Source: Chelydra serpentina
Lineage: Eukaryota > Chordata > Testudines > Chelydridae
DNA: 64,000 nucleotides
NCBI GenBank assembly: GCA_037349315.1
Contig: JBAIAC010000007.1
Coordinates: 22,400,001 to 22,464,000 of the forward strand
Direction: 5' to 3'
Positions 1 to 13,100 of the stretch are shown one piece after another. Under the pieces are notes generated by a model, which did not search any database, was not told the DNA's origin, and saw nothing but the letters and a program-made list of their open reading frames with translations. Each line of letters begins with the position of its first letter. Position 1 is the stretch's first letter. Made by a program: the position numbers and the translations under genes.

Positions 1-1087
1 CGAGCTGTGCCAAGTGGAAGCTGTGGGTGGGGAGAGGCACAGGAGTAGGGCATTGCAGGAGAGTGAAACCTACGAAGATGACGGGATGAGTGGGGAAAAG
101 GAGAAACCAGAGGGAGCTCTGTGGGGGCGGGGGGAAGCCTAGTGAGGGAGTCGGGAAAAAAGGTCAAGAGGGAGAGGAAGTTTAAGAGGGAAAACTGGGT
201 AGTAACTCATGGAGTGCGAGGAAGACAGTGTGTCCATAGGGCTGGCCTGGAAGAGTCTCTCTAGGTATCAGCTGGGGGCTAGGTTGGGAGAAAGAACTTG
301 TCTGTATGGAGAAAGGATTGTGCCTAAGGGCGTTGACTGAAATCCCCCGTTTAGACAATCGGCGACTAGCCATTTTCACCAGTACAAACTCCTAGAGTAG
401 ACAAGAAAAGCCACTTGAAGTTCAAATTCACTGCTTGAAACTGGGCTAGACTGCACTGGCCACAAGTCATGGCCTACAGCCTCTTTGCCTGGCAACAGTA
501 GGGGTTTGCAGTGGTGCAGCTATACCAGTGGCTAGTCCCCGATGGCTGTAACAGAGGCAAATCTCAGTGTAAACAAGGCTTGAACCCGTCCCTGGAAACC
601 GCTGAAGATGTAGTGTTTGGAGCCAGCTGCTGCAGATTTTATGGTAGTTTCTGGCTTTACCATTGTCCTTTTAGAAAGAACTGAAGTTTAAGAACGGAGA
701 CTGGAGAGCTAAACCCAGAGCTCCTTACTCACACAACATTCCCCCTGACTTCAGTGAGGACTAGCCCTGACTTGGAAGTTTAGCCCACACCAAACAACAA
801 ACTGGATGAAAGTAAATGATAAGTTGGAGAGCAAACCAAGAAGAGGGATGATGTGTGTATCTTAGAACAATGGGCAAATTAATGAATTCTGGGCCTGATC
901 CTTCTGCCAACTCCCCCCACTTGCCTCCAAGGAAGGAGGATCAGGCCTTGAATATTTGTGATCTAATTCGTGTGCCAGTCTTTTCAGTTAGGGTACGTGT
1001 CTCCTCTGTTTTATCCTCTGTTTATCCTCCTCTGTTTTATAGCTCGTGTTCTGTTAGAAGGAACAGAAGGGGCACTTTTGAACTTAC
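1..1087. other. No exon recognised (left edge, downstream of CCDC197 exon 6)
   Basis: Nothing here could be joined to the coiled-coil gene as a further phase-0 exon on the minus strand, so its last exon or exons probably lie beyond the window. No transposon could be named with confidence. Confidence 0.4.
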
Positions 1088-1198
1088 CTGATATCTGAAG
1101 TGACCTTTATCGTGGTTAATACTGACTTCCAGCTGCTTGTTTTTCTCCTGTATTCTGTTGCACTTCATTTGAAGCTCAGAAAGTTCCCAAATCAGCAT
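1088..1198 (-). CDS. CCDC197: CCDC197 exon 6 (37 codons)
   Basis: On the minus strand a pyrimidine-rich acceptor ending in cctag precedes ATGCTGATTTGGG, and the exon ends at CAG followed by GTAAGT. It is 111 nt, phase 0 to phase 0, and reads [10 protein letters not shown]...FRYQ. It continues the amphipathic coiled coil with leucines at heptad spacing, as expected after exon 5. The internal ATG is in frame but is not a start. The exon is too short to stand out as an ORF and was found by phase and coiled-coil character. Confidence 0.75.
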
Positions 1199-4100
1199 CT
1201 AGGCGAGGTAAACAAGAATGCCCACTGGGGGATGTATTTTGCACTGCAGAAGGAGTCTAACCATAGTGTTACTCATTCTCCTAGTGGCTTTCAACTTGAA
1301 GGATCCCAAAGCACTTGACAAATGAACAAACTATTTCACTAATAGTGAGTTACACTCAGAGGCAAGTTTTTCCCTGGCCACATGGCTGCATTGGGGGAAG
1401 CACAGGCTGGACCTGTTCAACAAGTGTCATATAGGTTACCAGCATGCTCCACAGCCACGACTCTGAAAAAACTGGGCCATTGTGCTCTCAATTACAGTGA
1501 TATAAGTCCAAAGCAACGCCAATACAGTTAGAGCTTGTCTACATGGGAAGTTATTCTGGAACAACGTAGGGTGCGAATTTAAAGAGCAATAGCGATTCTC
1601 AAGTATTTCGACACTCTTATTCCTGAAGGCGAGTGTTCACAACAGGGAGCAACTCCAGAATAGCTATTCTGGGTCAACTTCCCTATGTAGACAAGCCCTC
1701 ACTCTGGATTCACACGGACGTAACTGAGCACAGAATTTGGCTCCTAATGCCAGGTTCCTGGCCTTTGAAGAAATAATGCCTCCAGGTGCAATTCAAATGC
1801 TACTGTGATGGCCACCATCTTGGCCAACACACAGGGGAATGAAGAAGGGTCCCCAAGAGCTGGAACCATAAGTCTCTATAACTTGAGCTGAAGAGCCAGG
1901 TTCTTGCTACGTCTCTTCCCCTTCCCTTGTAGGCATCTGGATCTAGCCCTCTGTTTTTATTAACAGAAATGTTAAGGATTATTCACTGAATTAAAAATAA
2001 AACACCCGGAGAAACTTTTCTCTATCAGGAATCTGCTTCAGTGGCTACAGTGTATAAGCGTGGGTCAACATTGTGCTAGAAGACCCATGCTGTGGACCAT
2101 TACTGCATCGTCTGCCCTTGGGCCTGCCGGACCCAATAGCCATGGGACATTCCGATGGGGGATGAAGGTAGAATGTGCCACAGAGATTGACACTACTCAG
2201 CTGAGAGTAGAAATTTGCCCAGGGTGATCAAGTGATGAGAACGTACTTAGTGTTTGTGATCAGCAATATTCCAGAAATCGTCCCTTTCAGCAGTTACTTA
2301 TGGACCTAGGGTTGCCAATTTTGGTTGGACCTATTCCTGGAGGTTTCATCACATGACATAATCTTTAATTAATCTTTAATTCTGGAGACTCCAGGACAGA
2401 CCTGGAGGGCTGGGGGATGGATCTGATCTAAGGGTTCAGTGGAAGTCACTGGTGCTCAGTATTTCACAGAATCAGACCCTTACAGACCCTGGCTTAACTC
2501 TCTTGGACTAACTACTATATAATATACCATAAATAACATGCTTGATAACATTACAAGTTTTGTGGTATCATGTTCCCGTTGCAAGGTTTCAAGATCATGC
2601 TGGCTTTTCTCAAAGTCATCTGACAGGGTGATCAAGTTCTTTATCAAGGTCTGGTTTGTAGCTGACAGCGTCTCATGCCGCCTGATGATAGCTCCAATGA
2701 CAGAATCTGCATCATACTCCAGATAGTCTGTAGCGGGACACAAGAGAAACAGCACAAAGGGAAAACAGACTTAGCTCACCATGTATTAGAGACGCTTTAT
2801 TTTCCTTCCTTTTCAAGTTATGTACCGGATCCTTTAAGGAATTGAGGGTAGGTTTACATTGCAATAAAACACCCACAGCTGGCCCATGTCAGCTGACTTG
2901 GGCTCGTGGGGCTCAGGCTGGAGCCAGGGCTCTGGATCCTCCCCCTCCAGCCCAAACATCTATGCTGCAATTTTATAGCCCTGCAGCCCAAGCCAAGTCA
3001 GCTGACAGGAGTCAGCCGCAGGTGTTTTATTGCAATGTAGACGTACCCCGAGTGGCTCAGGGGAGATACTGTGTATTCGCAACTCCCACACCCTTCAGGA
3101 CGGGCCAATTGCACAATTGGGCCCTGTCCATGCTAAATAAAACTTTTCCATGAAAACTGACTCAATATATCCAACTGCAAACATTCAAACCTGATGAGAT
3201 GATTTAAAAATCATGAGATTTAAAAAATATATTTAATTTGGAGTTATTTTTAGTCGCCTTCCAGTTTTTGGAGTCTTTAAGGTTCATGTTTTCAATCTTT
3301 TCTCCACAACCACAAGGACCAGAAGCGGATGTTTTTAAAATGAAAGCTGAGAGTCTTATGACTTATGAGAGTCAGCTGACTTCAGGAACTGGGATTTTAA
3401 GACCAACAAGTATTGCGAGTCTCATGATAAAGTTGCAAGAGTTGGAAACACTGTAATGGATATCTGAGAAGGAAAAAAAAGACTTCTTGTTCTGATAGCA
3501 TGCAGGCATGAGTGACTTAATTCCATTAAAATGTACCAAGTTTTTGAACAATTGACACCATTTTTATTAATGACCTTGACACAAAAAGTAGGAGTATGCT
3601 AATGAAATTTGTTGATGATGCAAAGTTGGGAGGCATTGTCAATACAGAGGAGGATCGGACTATTTAAACAGGAAAATCTGGAGGACCTTGAAGGCTGGAG
3701 AGACAGAAATGGGAAGAAATTAAATAGCACAAAGTACAAGGTCATCCACTTAGGAGGGTCTTATAAGAATTTCTGCTACAAGCTGGCGGCTCATCAGTTG
3801 GAAGTGAGAGGAGGATGAGAGAGACCTGGGTGCAGGGATTGATCACAGGATGACTACGAGCCAGCAATGTGATGCAGCTGTGAAAAAGTCAAATACAATC
3901 CTAGGATGTATTACATATTGCCAATAGAGACAGAGAAGTATTAATGCCATTATACAAGGTACTGGTGAGACCAAATCTGGAATACTATGTACAGCTCTTG
4001 GCACCCATATTCAAGAAAGATGAAAGGAGACTGGAAGAGCGTGGCTTGTTTAGTCTCCCAAAGAGAAGGCTGAGAGGGGATATGAGTGCTCTTAATATAT

Positions 4101-7100
4101 ACACTGAGGTGTAAAGGGATAAATACCAGGGAGTGTGAAGAGCTATTTAAGCTAAAAGACAATGTTGGCACAAGAACAAATGGGTATAAAATGGCCATGA
4201 ACACATTCAGGCTGGAAATTAGAAAAAAGTTTCTAATCATCAGAAGGGTGAAGTTCTAGAACAACCTCCCAATAGGAGTTGTGGGGAGAAATAACTGGAT
4301 TAGTTTTAAGAGAGAGCTGGAAAAATGTATGAGTATGATTGGATGACAGCACTGCTTGTGATGGTGAGGGGCAGGGTTCAGCAGCCCCAGTGATCAATTC
4401 CAGTCAGGGCCGGCTCTAGCTTTTTTGCCGCTCCAAGCAGCAGCAAAAAAAAAATAAAATAAATAAAAAGGCCCTTGAAATGTGCTGCCCCAGGAATGGC
4501 TGGAATGCCGCCCCTTCAGATGTGTCACCCCAAGCACTTGCTTCCTTTGCTGGTGCCTGGAGCCGACCCGGATTCCAATTTATGTCTTATGTTCCTAAAA
4601 CCTTATGCTTCAGGGTTTCAGTTGGCCAACTGCAGGGGTCAGGAAGGGATTTCCACTCTCTCCTCCATTGGATTCTGGGGGTTGGGGTTATCTCCTTCCT
4701 CTGAAGCGTCATGGATGGCCATGACTAGAGAGGGGACACTGGGTGGAGTGGGCCAGGGCTCTGAGGGGGCACCGAGCATTCTCTCTCAGGTGCTTGGCTG
4801 ACTGGCTCTTGCTCATGTGCTCAGAGTCTAACTGATCGCCATATGTGGAGTCAGGAAAGAATTTCCCCTCAAGTCAAATTGGCAGTGACCTTGGGGGTTT
4901 TCGCCTTCCCTGCAGTGTGTGGGTGCGGGTCACTTGCCAGGCTTATCTGGGTCCATGTCACTTAATCAATTCCCTGCCATTGCAGGGGCCTTCGTCATTG
5001 GTCCTTCCTATTCTCTGCCTGTGGCACACAACAGTCTGATCTCCTATAGGCTGCAATACTTTGGTCTCATTTCTGTTGTTGGATTTAGTATGTTGGTGCT
5101 GGGTGGTGTTTTGTGGCCTGTGACATACAGGAGGTCAGACTAGATGAGCTGGTGGTTCTTTCTGGCCTGAAATTCTATGACCATGTTTCTATGACAATAT
5201 AATGCAGTCCATTTTAAGAGATGTACTGACATGTAGCTGCACCTCTGCACCACTGGATGGCACTGGTTCTATTAGAGGGACCTTTAACTTATGGGAAGCT
5301 TGGTCAGAGGCTATAACAGTTTTTCAGAATATTGATACCATATAACAACAAGAAAATCTAAGTGCATAATCAGAAGAACCGGGTTCTCCGGCAATAGGAT
5401 GGGACAAGGGAATTAAGATTGTGTACCAAAAAATAAAATATGGCATAGAAGAGTCCACTTAAAAGAATCTATTCTTAGCCATGAATTCTGAGTCATTTAA
5501 GCAGGTGATGGCATCACGCAAACTTGACTGTGTTGTGAAGGGAAGCTGGTAACTTTCCATGGCTCAGCTTCTGAATGTTGCTAAGAGATGAATAATCTAT
5601 AGACTTAACACCCGACTAGATGTTAAATGGCTGTCAGAAGAGATATCTATGATAATCTGATTACCTTTTAGTGCACAATTATCACTTCTGCCTTGAGTCT
5701 GGGCTAGAGACCCAAGACCGGAAATATTCGAAAGAACTCAGATGGACGTTTTGATATAGAATAAGAATTTGCTTAAATGTAAGGAATGTGCAAGTAACAA
5801 GGCAGAATCTGAGATTTGGAAAAATTAATCAAGTAGCTTATCCTTTATCTGATATGCAAATAACAAGCTGCACTGTATTTACTTATGATAGAAATAACCT
5901 GAAAGATAAACCACATAATTTAAAACTACAAGAGCTTGTATCAGCCAAAATATCACTCCTGTAAGCTAAAACAGGGTTTCTCGATTTTTCAGGTTGGTGA
6001 TCCCCCAGTCAAAAGCAAAAATGTTCATGACCCCATTACATTTAGTACAAAAGTAAGAGTAACAAGGTATCAGTGATAAACTCTAAGCTTATCATTATTT
6101 GTGTTTTGAGATGTTGCCAGAGAATGCTTACCCTTGAAGGGTAAGAGTGTGAGAGGAGTGGAGGAGAAAGAGTTCCTTTGCTTTAGATTGTAATAAAATA
6201 TTTAATGCTTTCCCCCACCCCCTGATTGCCTTTCATGACCTCACGACCTCTGGGTTGCAACTCTCAGGTTGAGAAACACCGAGTGAGAAGTTAGTCTGGG
6301 AGCATCTTCTAGTGACTCCAATTGTTTAATAAATAGGGAAGGAGAAATGGTTTGTGCCCAGGATACCTAAAAGATCCCCAGAAGCTCTGGCAGGAGTCAT
6401 CTGTGGATCATCACTCTACTGCTGGGCACAATGGATCTGCCCACTGCAAGGATAAAGCTTAGCTTTCTTGGGGGGCTGGTCCATGGCTGTGGAACAAACT
6501 CCTATGGGAGCTAAGAACTGCCTGAAACCTCATCACTTTCTGTTCCAAGGATAAGCTGCATGTCAGACTTTGCTTTCAATAGCAAACATGCAGAGCAGAG
6601 CAGAAATAAAATACCTACGTATAAAAAAATAAAAATTAAAAAAAATCCAGGCCCCTCCTTGAATAGACAAGTGTTAATGAGTAAATTCTTCTAGGAAAGG
6701 GCAGTTGGATTATACCAGCCCTCAAATGCTGGGAATATGGGGACAATGTTCCCACCTACTTTTATCCTGCATACCTAATAGAACTGGTCTAGCTCAGCCA
6801 ACATGATCCAGGTAGGCCTGGGCACCTTATCTTGCCCAACAAACAAAACAATGTGGGCCGCGCAAAAATGGATTTGAGTCACTGAACTATCTCAACCGTG
6901 CTGTGATGGTCAGCGTGCTGCTTAACAGGCCTTTCGTGACTGAGGAACAGAAACTGGCAGATGCTCTGTAACATGTGGATTGCCTTTACTTTTAAAAACA
7001 CTCACTACTGGCGATGACTAGGCTATGTGGCCAGGTCACAGGAACAAAATGAGTCAGTGAAAGTTACTATTATTACACTTAAGGAGACTGCAGATGCAGT

Positions 7101-10100
7101 GTACGAGCACTTACTGTCAGGCAACTGGTCAATGATTTTCAGTAGGAAATCCTCATACACTTTTTGCTTGGCTACCTTCTTCTGCAGCTTCTGTTGTCTG
7201 TAAAAATGCAGCAAGAAATAAGTAAAGTTTAATAAAAACCAATGAGAACACGAGGCGCTAATTACATGAATCCCCTGTGTCAATTATGGCTTCTTGTCAC
7301 ACTTGCACTACTCAAGGGAAAGGATTTCCCGTATAGTAATGTGAATAATGGTGTAAGTATGTTGCATATAAATGACATAGCATCCTTCATCAGATCCAAA
7401 AGTGCCCAATCAGTTCAGCCTCCCAACACCACGTAGAAGTTAGTGTTGTTAGAACAGCATTACTGTACTATTATAGTCATAGTGTATTTTCATAAATGAA
7501 TAAACTAAAGCAATGAGAGATTAAGTGACTTGCCCACGATTATCTAACTAGTCTGTGACAAAGCCAAGAACCCAACACTCCTGGGACCTTGTACCAATAA
7601 CGTCAATGGGAATTTTGTCAATAACTAATGAGATTAGGACTCTAGTGGCCTGCTTGAACCACGGGACCATCCCATCTATCCTGGGGAGGAGTGACTGTAA
7701 AAGATTTGAGGGTCATGCAGAGTAATCAGCTGAACATGAGCTCCCAGCATGAAGGGGTGGCCAAAACAGCTAATGTGATCCTGGGATGCGTATAGAGGGG
7801 AATCTCGGGAAGGGGTAGAGAGGTTATTTTACTTCTGTTTTTGGCACTTGTGTGACCACTGATAGAACACTGTGTCCGGTTCTGATGGCCACAATTCAAG
7901 ACGGATGTTGATAAATTGGAGAGGGTTCAGAGAAGAGCCACAAGAATGATTAAAGGATTAGAAGACATGCCTTATAGTGATTGAGTGTTTTAGGTATGTC
8001 TACACAGCAGCTAGACATCTGCAGCTGGCCCATGCCAGCTGACTCGGCTCACGGGGCTCAGGCTGCGGGGCTATTTCACTATTGTGTAAAAGTCTGGGGT
8101 CAGGCTGGAGCCCAGGCTCTAGGACTTTGCGAGGTGGGAGCGTCCCAGAGCTCGGGCTCCAGCCCCAGCCCAGAAGTCTACACAGCAATGAGCAGCCCAA
8201 GCCCTGTGAGCCCGAGTCAGCCGGCATGGGGCAGCTGCAGGTTTTTCTTTGCTGTGTAGACATACCCTTTGTGTTTATCTATTTAGCTTAACAAAACGAA
8301 GGTTAAGGGATGACTCGATTACAGTCTATAAGTATCTACATGAGGAACAAATATTTAACAGTGGCTCTTCAGTCTAGCGGAGAACGTTATAACACGATCC
8401 AACGGCCGGAAGCTGAAGCTAGACAAATTCAGACCGGAAATAAGGTGTGAATTTATAATTGTAATTAGCCATTGGAACAATTTACCAAAAGTCGTGGTGG
8501 ATTCTCCATCACTGACAATTTTTACATCAAGATTGGATATTTTAGGTATGCTCTAGGAATTAGTTTGGGAAAATGTTTGGGCCTATGCTATACAGGACGT
8601 CACACTAGAGGATCAGAATGATCTCTTCTGGCCTCAGAATATATGATGCTGGGACTGGATGACCGGGGATGGATCACTCAATAATTGCCCTGTTCTGTTC
8701 ATTCCCTCTGAAGCATCTGGCATTGCCCACTGTCAGAAGACAGGATACTAGGTAGATGGACCTTTGGTCTGACTCGGTATGGCCATTCTTATGTTCTTTT
8801 GAATCTAAGCATGACAAACTTCCCTCTTCCCCCTCCCTCCCACAATCACTTGCCCATAGCCACAAGAGCTTTTATCTTCTGATGGTAAAAAGCAAAAAAG
8901 AACAGTCTTGTTAAGACCCAGGACTAGAAGTCAGGAGATTTGGATTCTATTCCTGCCTCTCACAGAGACTTCCTGTGCAAACCCCTTTGTCTCTCTGATC
9001 TCCTGTTTGCCCATCTGTAAAATGAAGCATATCCCTCAAGGCCATGTGTGCTCTGTGGACAGCTGGACCTAAATTCACCATCAAGGTCCCTGAATCGTTC
9101 AGGGATTTAGTGTGGTAATTCTGTACCAGCTCCATTAAAAGTGGAGGGTTTGGATTAATTAAATAGGTGTTATTTATTTTATATTACATTCCATTTTTTT
9201 AATATTATCGCCTTGTTCTCAGTTCCTGGTGGAAGCCTTAAGAGCTTCAGAACCTGTACAAGTTATTCAGTGAATTTAGCCCTTTGTTCTTAAGCTCACT
9301 GGGGCAAGGACTGTCGTTTTGTTCTGTGTTTGTGCAGTGACTAGCACAATGGGGCCTTGATCCAAGACTGGGGCTCCTAGGTGCCACCACAGTATAAATA
9401 ATAAATAGTAATGTTTGCAAGCTGTCCACAAATGAAGCATGACTTTTACACATGTTTGCTGTTCACAGTTGTCTGACTAATATTTTTTGCAAACAAAATC
9501 CAGCCTGAGAGTGTGTAACTAAGTGGCTGCAGCAAACATTCTATCTTCATCTTTCAATACTCAAGCTGTGTGATTGGTCACCCATGTCACATGGTATTGC
9601 TTCTGTTCCCTGATTGGATTACCATTATCAACTACTACTTCTGATATCACTCAAAAGCCGATTTTTTAAAAAGGCTCCAGAGATGATCCTGGCAATTACA
9701 GATTGGTAAGAATTAACTTCAGCACCTGGCAAACTGGTTGAAACTATAGTAAAGAACAGAATTATCAGACACACAGATGAACACAGTATGTTCAGGAAGA
9801 GTCAACACAGCTTTTGTAAAAGAAATGATGCCTCACCAATCTATTAGAATTCTTTGAAGGTGTCAACAAGCATGTAGACAAGGGTGATCCAGTGGATATA
9901 GTCACAGGCGCCAACTTCCGTCGGCGCCGGTGGAGGCTCATGCCCGGTGTCGGGGGCGGGGCCCCACCCACGACACTGGACCCCGCCCCTGATGCCGGGG
10001 CGGGGCTCCGCCCACGACGCCAGGGCAGGGCCCCACCCACGACACCGGGCCCTGCCCCTGACGCCGGGCGATGTTGCGGGGCCCCGCCGCCGACGCAACG

Positions 10101-13100
10101 TCGCCCGGCGTCGGGGGCAGGGCCCCGCAACGTCTCCCGGTGGTGAGGTGAGCTGGGCGCGGGCCCTGGGGCTGGTGGGGAGCTGCCGGTGGGTGCTGAG
10201 CACCCACCAATTTTTCCCCGTGGGTGCTCCAGCCCCGGAGCACCCACGGAGTCAGCGCTTATGGATATAGTGTACTTGGACTTTCAGAAAGCCTTTGACA
10301 AGGTCCCTCAAATAAGGAGTCATGGGATAAGAGGGAAGATCCTCTCATGGATCAGTAACTGATTAAAAGATAGGAAACAAAGTGTAGGAATAAAATGGTC
10401 AGTTTTCACAGGGAAGAGAGGTAAATAGTGGTATCCCCCAGGGATTTATACTGGGAACAGAGCTATTCAACATAATCATAAATGATCTGGAAAAAGGGGT
10501 AAACAGTGAGAAGCAGGGATCCTAGAAATCCATTTGCCATGGAAAAACAAGGAACAACATGGAATTTCCATTTTTACAGAGAGAGAATCTTTACATTTTG
10601 TGGGAAAAATATATATATTGTGACGGGGCAAGGCCAGAGGGCTATAGGAAAGTGGTAAGGAACCAGTATGTTAGCCCCAGGCTAAACAAATCCCTGATAC
10701 CTTATGGCAGTTGCTCCAGGTTAATCAAGACACCTGGGGCCAATTAAGAACTTTCCAGAAGCAGGGAGGTTGATTGAGACACCTGCAGCCAATCAGGGGC
10801 TGGCTGAAACTAGTTAAAAGCCTCCCAGTGAGTCAGTGAGGGGCGCATGTCAGGAGCTGTGGAAGGAGGTTGTGTGTGAGAAGCTGGGAGCAAGAGGCAC
10901 TAGGAGCTGAGAGTAAGAGGACGTACTGCTGGAAGATCCTGTGGTGAGGATAAAGAAGGCGTTGGGAGGAGTCCATGGGGAAGTAGCCCAGGGAGTTGTA
11001 GCTGTTGTGCAGTTGTTCCAGGAGGCACTCTAAACAGCTGCAGTCCACAGGGCCCTGGGCTGGAACCCGGAGTAGAGGGTGGGTCCGGGTTCCCCCCAAA
11101 CCTCCCAACTCCTGATCAAGCACAGGAGGAGTTGATCTAGACTGTGGGTTCTACCAGAGGGGAAGATCTCGGAGGCAAACAAAAAAATCCGCCAATAAGC
11201 ACAGGACCCACCGAGGTAGAGGAGGAACTTTGTCACAATATATATACACACACATTGATTATCTGATCTAATTGGGACTAGGGCCAGATCGGATAATCAA
11301 AAATTCAGATAGTCAAGACAATGGGCCAAGCTCAGGCTGTCAGCCCCGGGTGGCGGCCCCAAAATTGTAAATATATCAATACAACATTGTGTTCAACTGA
11401 TACCTCTCTCTCTATATATATATTATGCCTAGGGAAACAAAAGTTCGATGTTTCATTTTAATTGTGGAAAAATGCAGATTTTCTTCTTCTTTTTTTTGTC
11501 AGATAATTTTTCTTTTTTAATCACGGAAAGCTAGGATCCCTGATGAGAAGTCAAAGATTGCAAAAGATACAAAGTTACTCAAGATAGTTAAATCCAAAGC
11601 TGACTGTGAAGAGTTACAAAGGGATCTCACAAAACTGGGTGACTGGACAACAAAATGGCAGATGAAATTCAGTCTTGATAAATGCAAAACAATGCACATT
11701 GGAAAACATAATCCCAGCTATGCATACAAATCAATGGGGTCTAAGTTAACTGTTAACTCAAGAAAGAGACCTTGGAGCATTGAGGATAGTTCTTTGAAAA
11801 CATCTGCTCAATGTACAGTCAAAGTGGCAGTCTAAAAAGCTAACTGAATGTTAGGAACCATTAAGAAAGGGATAGAAAATAAAACAGAAAATATCAAAAT
11901 ACCACTATATAATCCATTATACACCCACACTATGGGTATGTGCAGTTCTGGTCAGCCCATCTCAAAAAGATATATTAGAATTGGAAAAAATATAGGGAAG
12001 GGGAAAAAAGGGTATGGATTAGCTTCCATATGAGGAGAGATTAAAAAGACTGAGACTGTTCATCTCAGAAACAGACTAAGGGGGGATTTATAGAAGGTCT
12101 ACAAAATCATGAATGTTGTGGAGAAATTGAATAAAGAAGTGTTATTATCCCTTCACACAACACAAGAACCAGGGGTCACCTAATGAAATTAATAGGCACT
12201 AGGTTTAAAACAAACAAAAGGAAATACTTTTTGACACAATGTCGAGTCAACCTGGGGCTGTTACCGGGGACGTTGTGAAGGCCAAAAGTATAATTGGGTA
12301 AAAAAAGAATTAGATAAATTCATGGAGGCTAGGTCCACTAATGGCTAGCCAAGATGGTCAGGGATGAAACCCCATGTTCTGGGTGTCCCAAAACCTCTGA
12401 CTGCCAGAAGCTGGGACTGGAAGACAGGGCATGAATCACTCGCTAATTACCCTGTTCTGTTCATTCCCTCTGAACCATCTGGCATGGCATCATAAGACAG
12501 AATTCTGGACTAGGTGGACAATTGGTTTGACCCAGTATGACTATTCTTATGTACTTAAAGTTCTGGACTTTCTGATTTAAGCTTTCACAAAATGTGTACA
12601 TGTTCAAATCTGGGGGTTTAGCTCTGTTCTAAAGATTTTACCACTCCATACATTGCATGGAAGTACGTTATCTACCTAAGAAACTGAGCTGATCCTACTA
12701 GCATTTGAACCTTCAGGGTCCAGATTACTTTAATACAAACCTGAAGTTTAGGTTTCTAAGCCACAAACACAGGTTAGAAAGATGCATGCAAAATGATATA
12801 GTAGAACTCATTCAGTGGGTGGTGGAAAGTGAAATTTTTAGATAACCCTAGATGGGTCTGTTGCATACCTGACTTTGAGTTTTTCAAGTTCTGCTACCAG
12901 TTTATCTATCTCCCTCTGTTTTATTTCATTCATTTTTACTTCTGCTTGGTATTTCTGGAGTGCACGCCTCCTCTTCACATTACTTTCTTTAAGAAACTTG
13001 TCAAATTTAAGAGCTTGATTCCTGCTCTGGCAAAAAAAAAAAAAAAAAAAAGATAACATATTTAATAAACCAGTGCAACACCCCATTCAGGGAAGGGACT

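Larger units (their letters stand above)
9655..12556 (+). mobile_element. CR1 LINE, RT to 3' end, interrupted by three younger insertions
   Basis: RT pieces can be followed on the plus strand: a GNYR-like segment, a decayed HGF block, [12 protein letters not shown] (10275-10310), then IPQGFIL-like, INDLEKG and a DKCKTMHIG block (about 11680-11700). The element ends in a CR1 tail (gactattcttatgtac). Insertions at 9903-10263 and 10514-11542 (the latter holding 10619-11236) split the coding part. Frameshifts and stops make it non-functional. Confidence 0.85.

Noticed and set aside
2480..2554. Continuation of CCDC197 exon 5 to the in-frame stop as the protein C-terminus
   Set aside because: The donor CTT/GTAATG joins exon 6 in the same phase, and exon 6 continues the coiled coil; the extra codons are hydrophobic and unlike the rest.
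9947..10270. GC-rich island as a CpG-island promoter
   Set aside because: It is copy A of a GC-rich hAT family inserted in CR1; the same sequence type recurs elsewhere inside other transposons.
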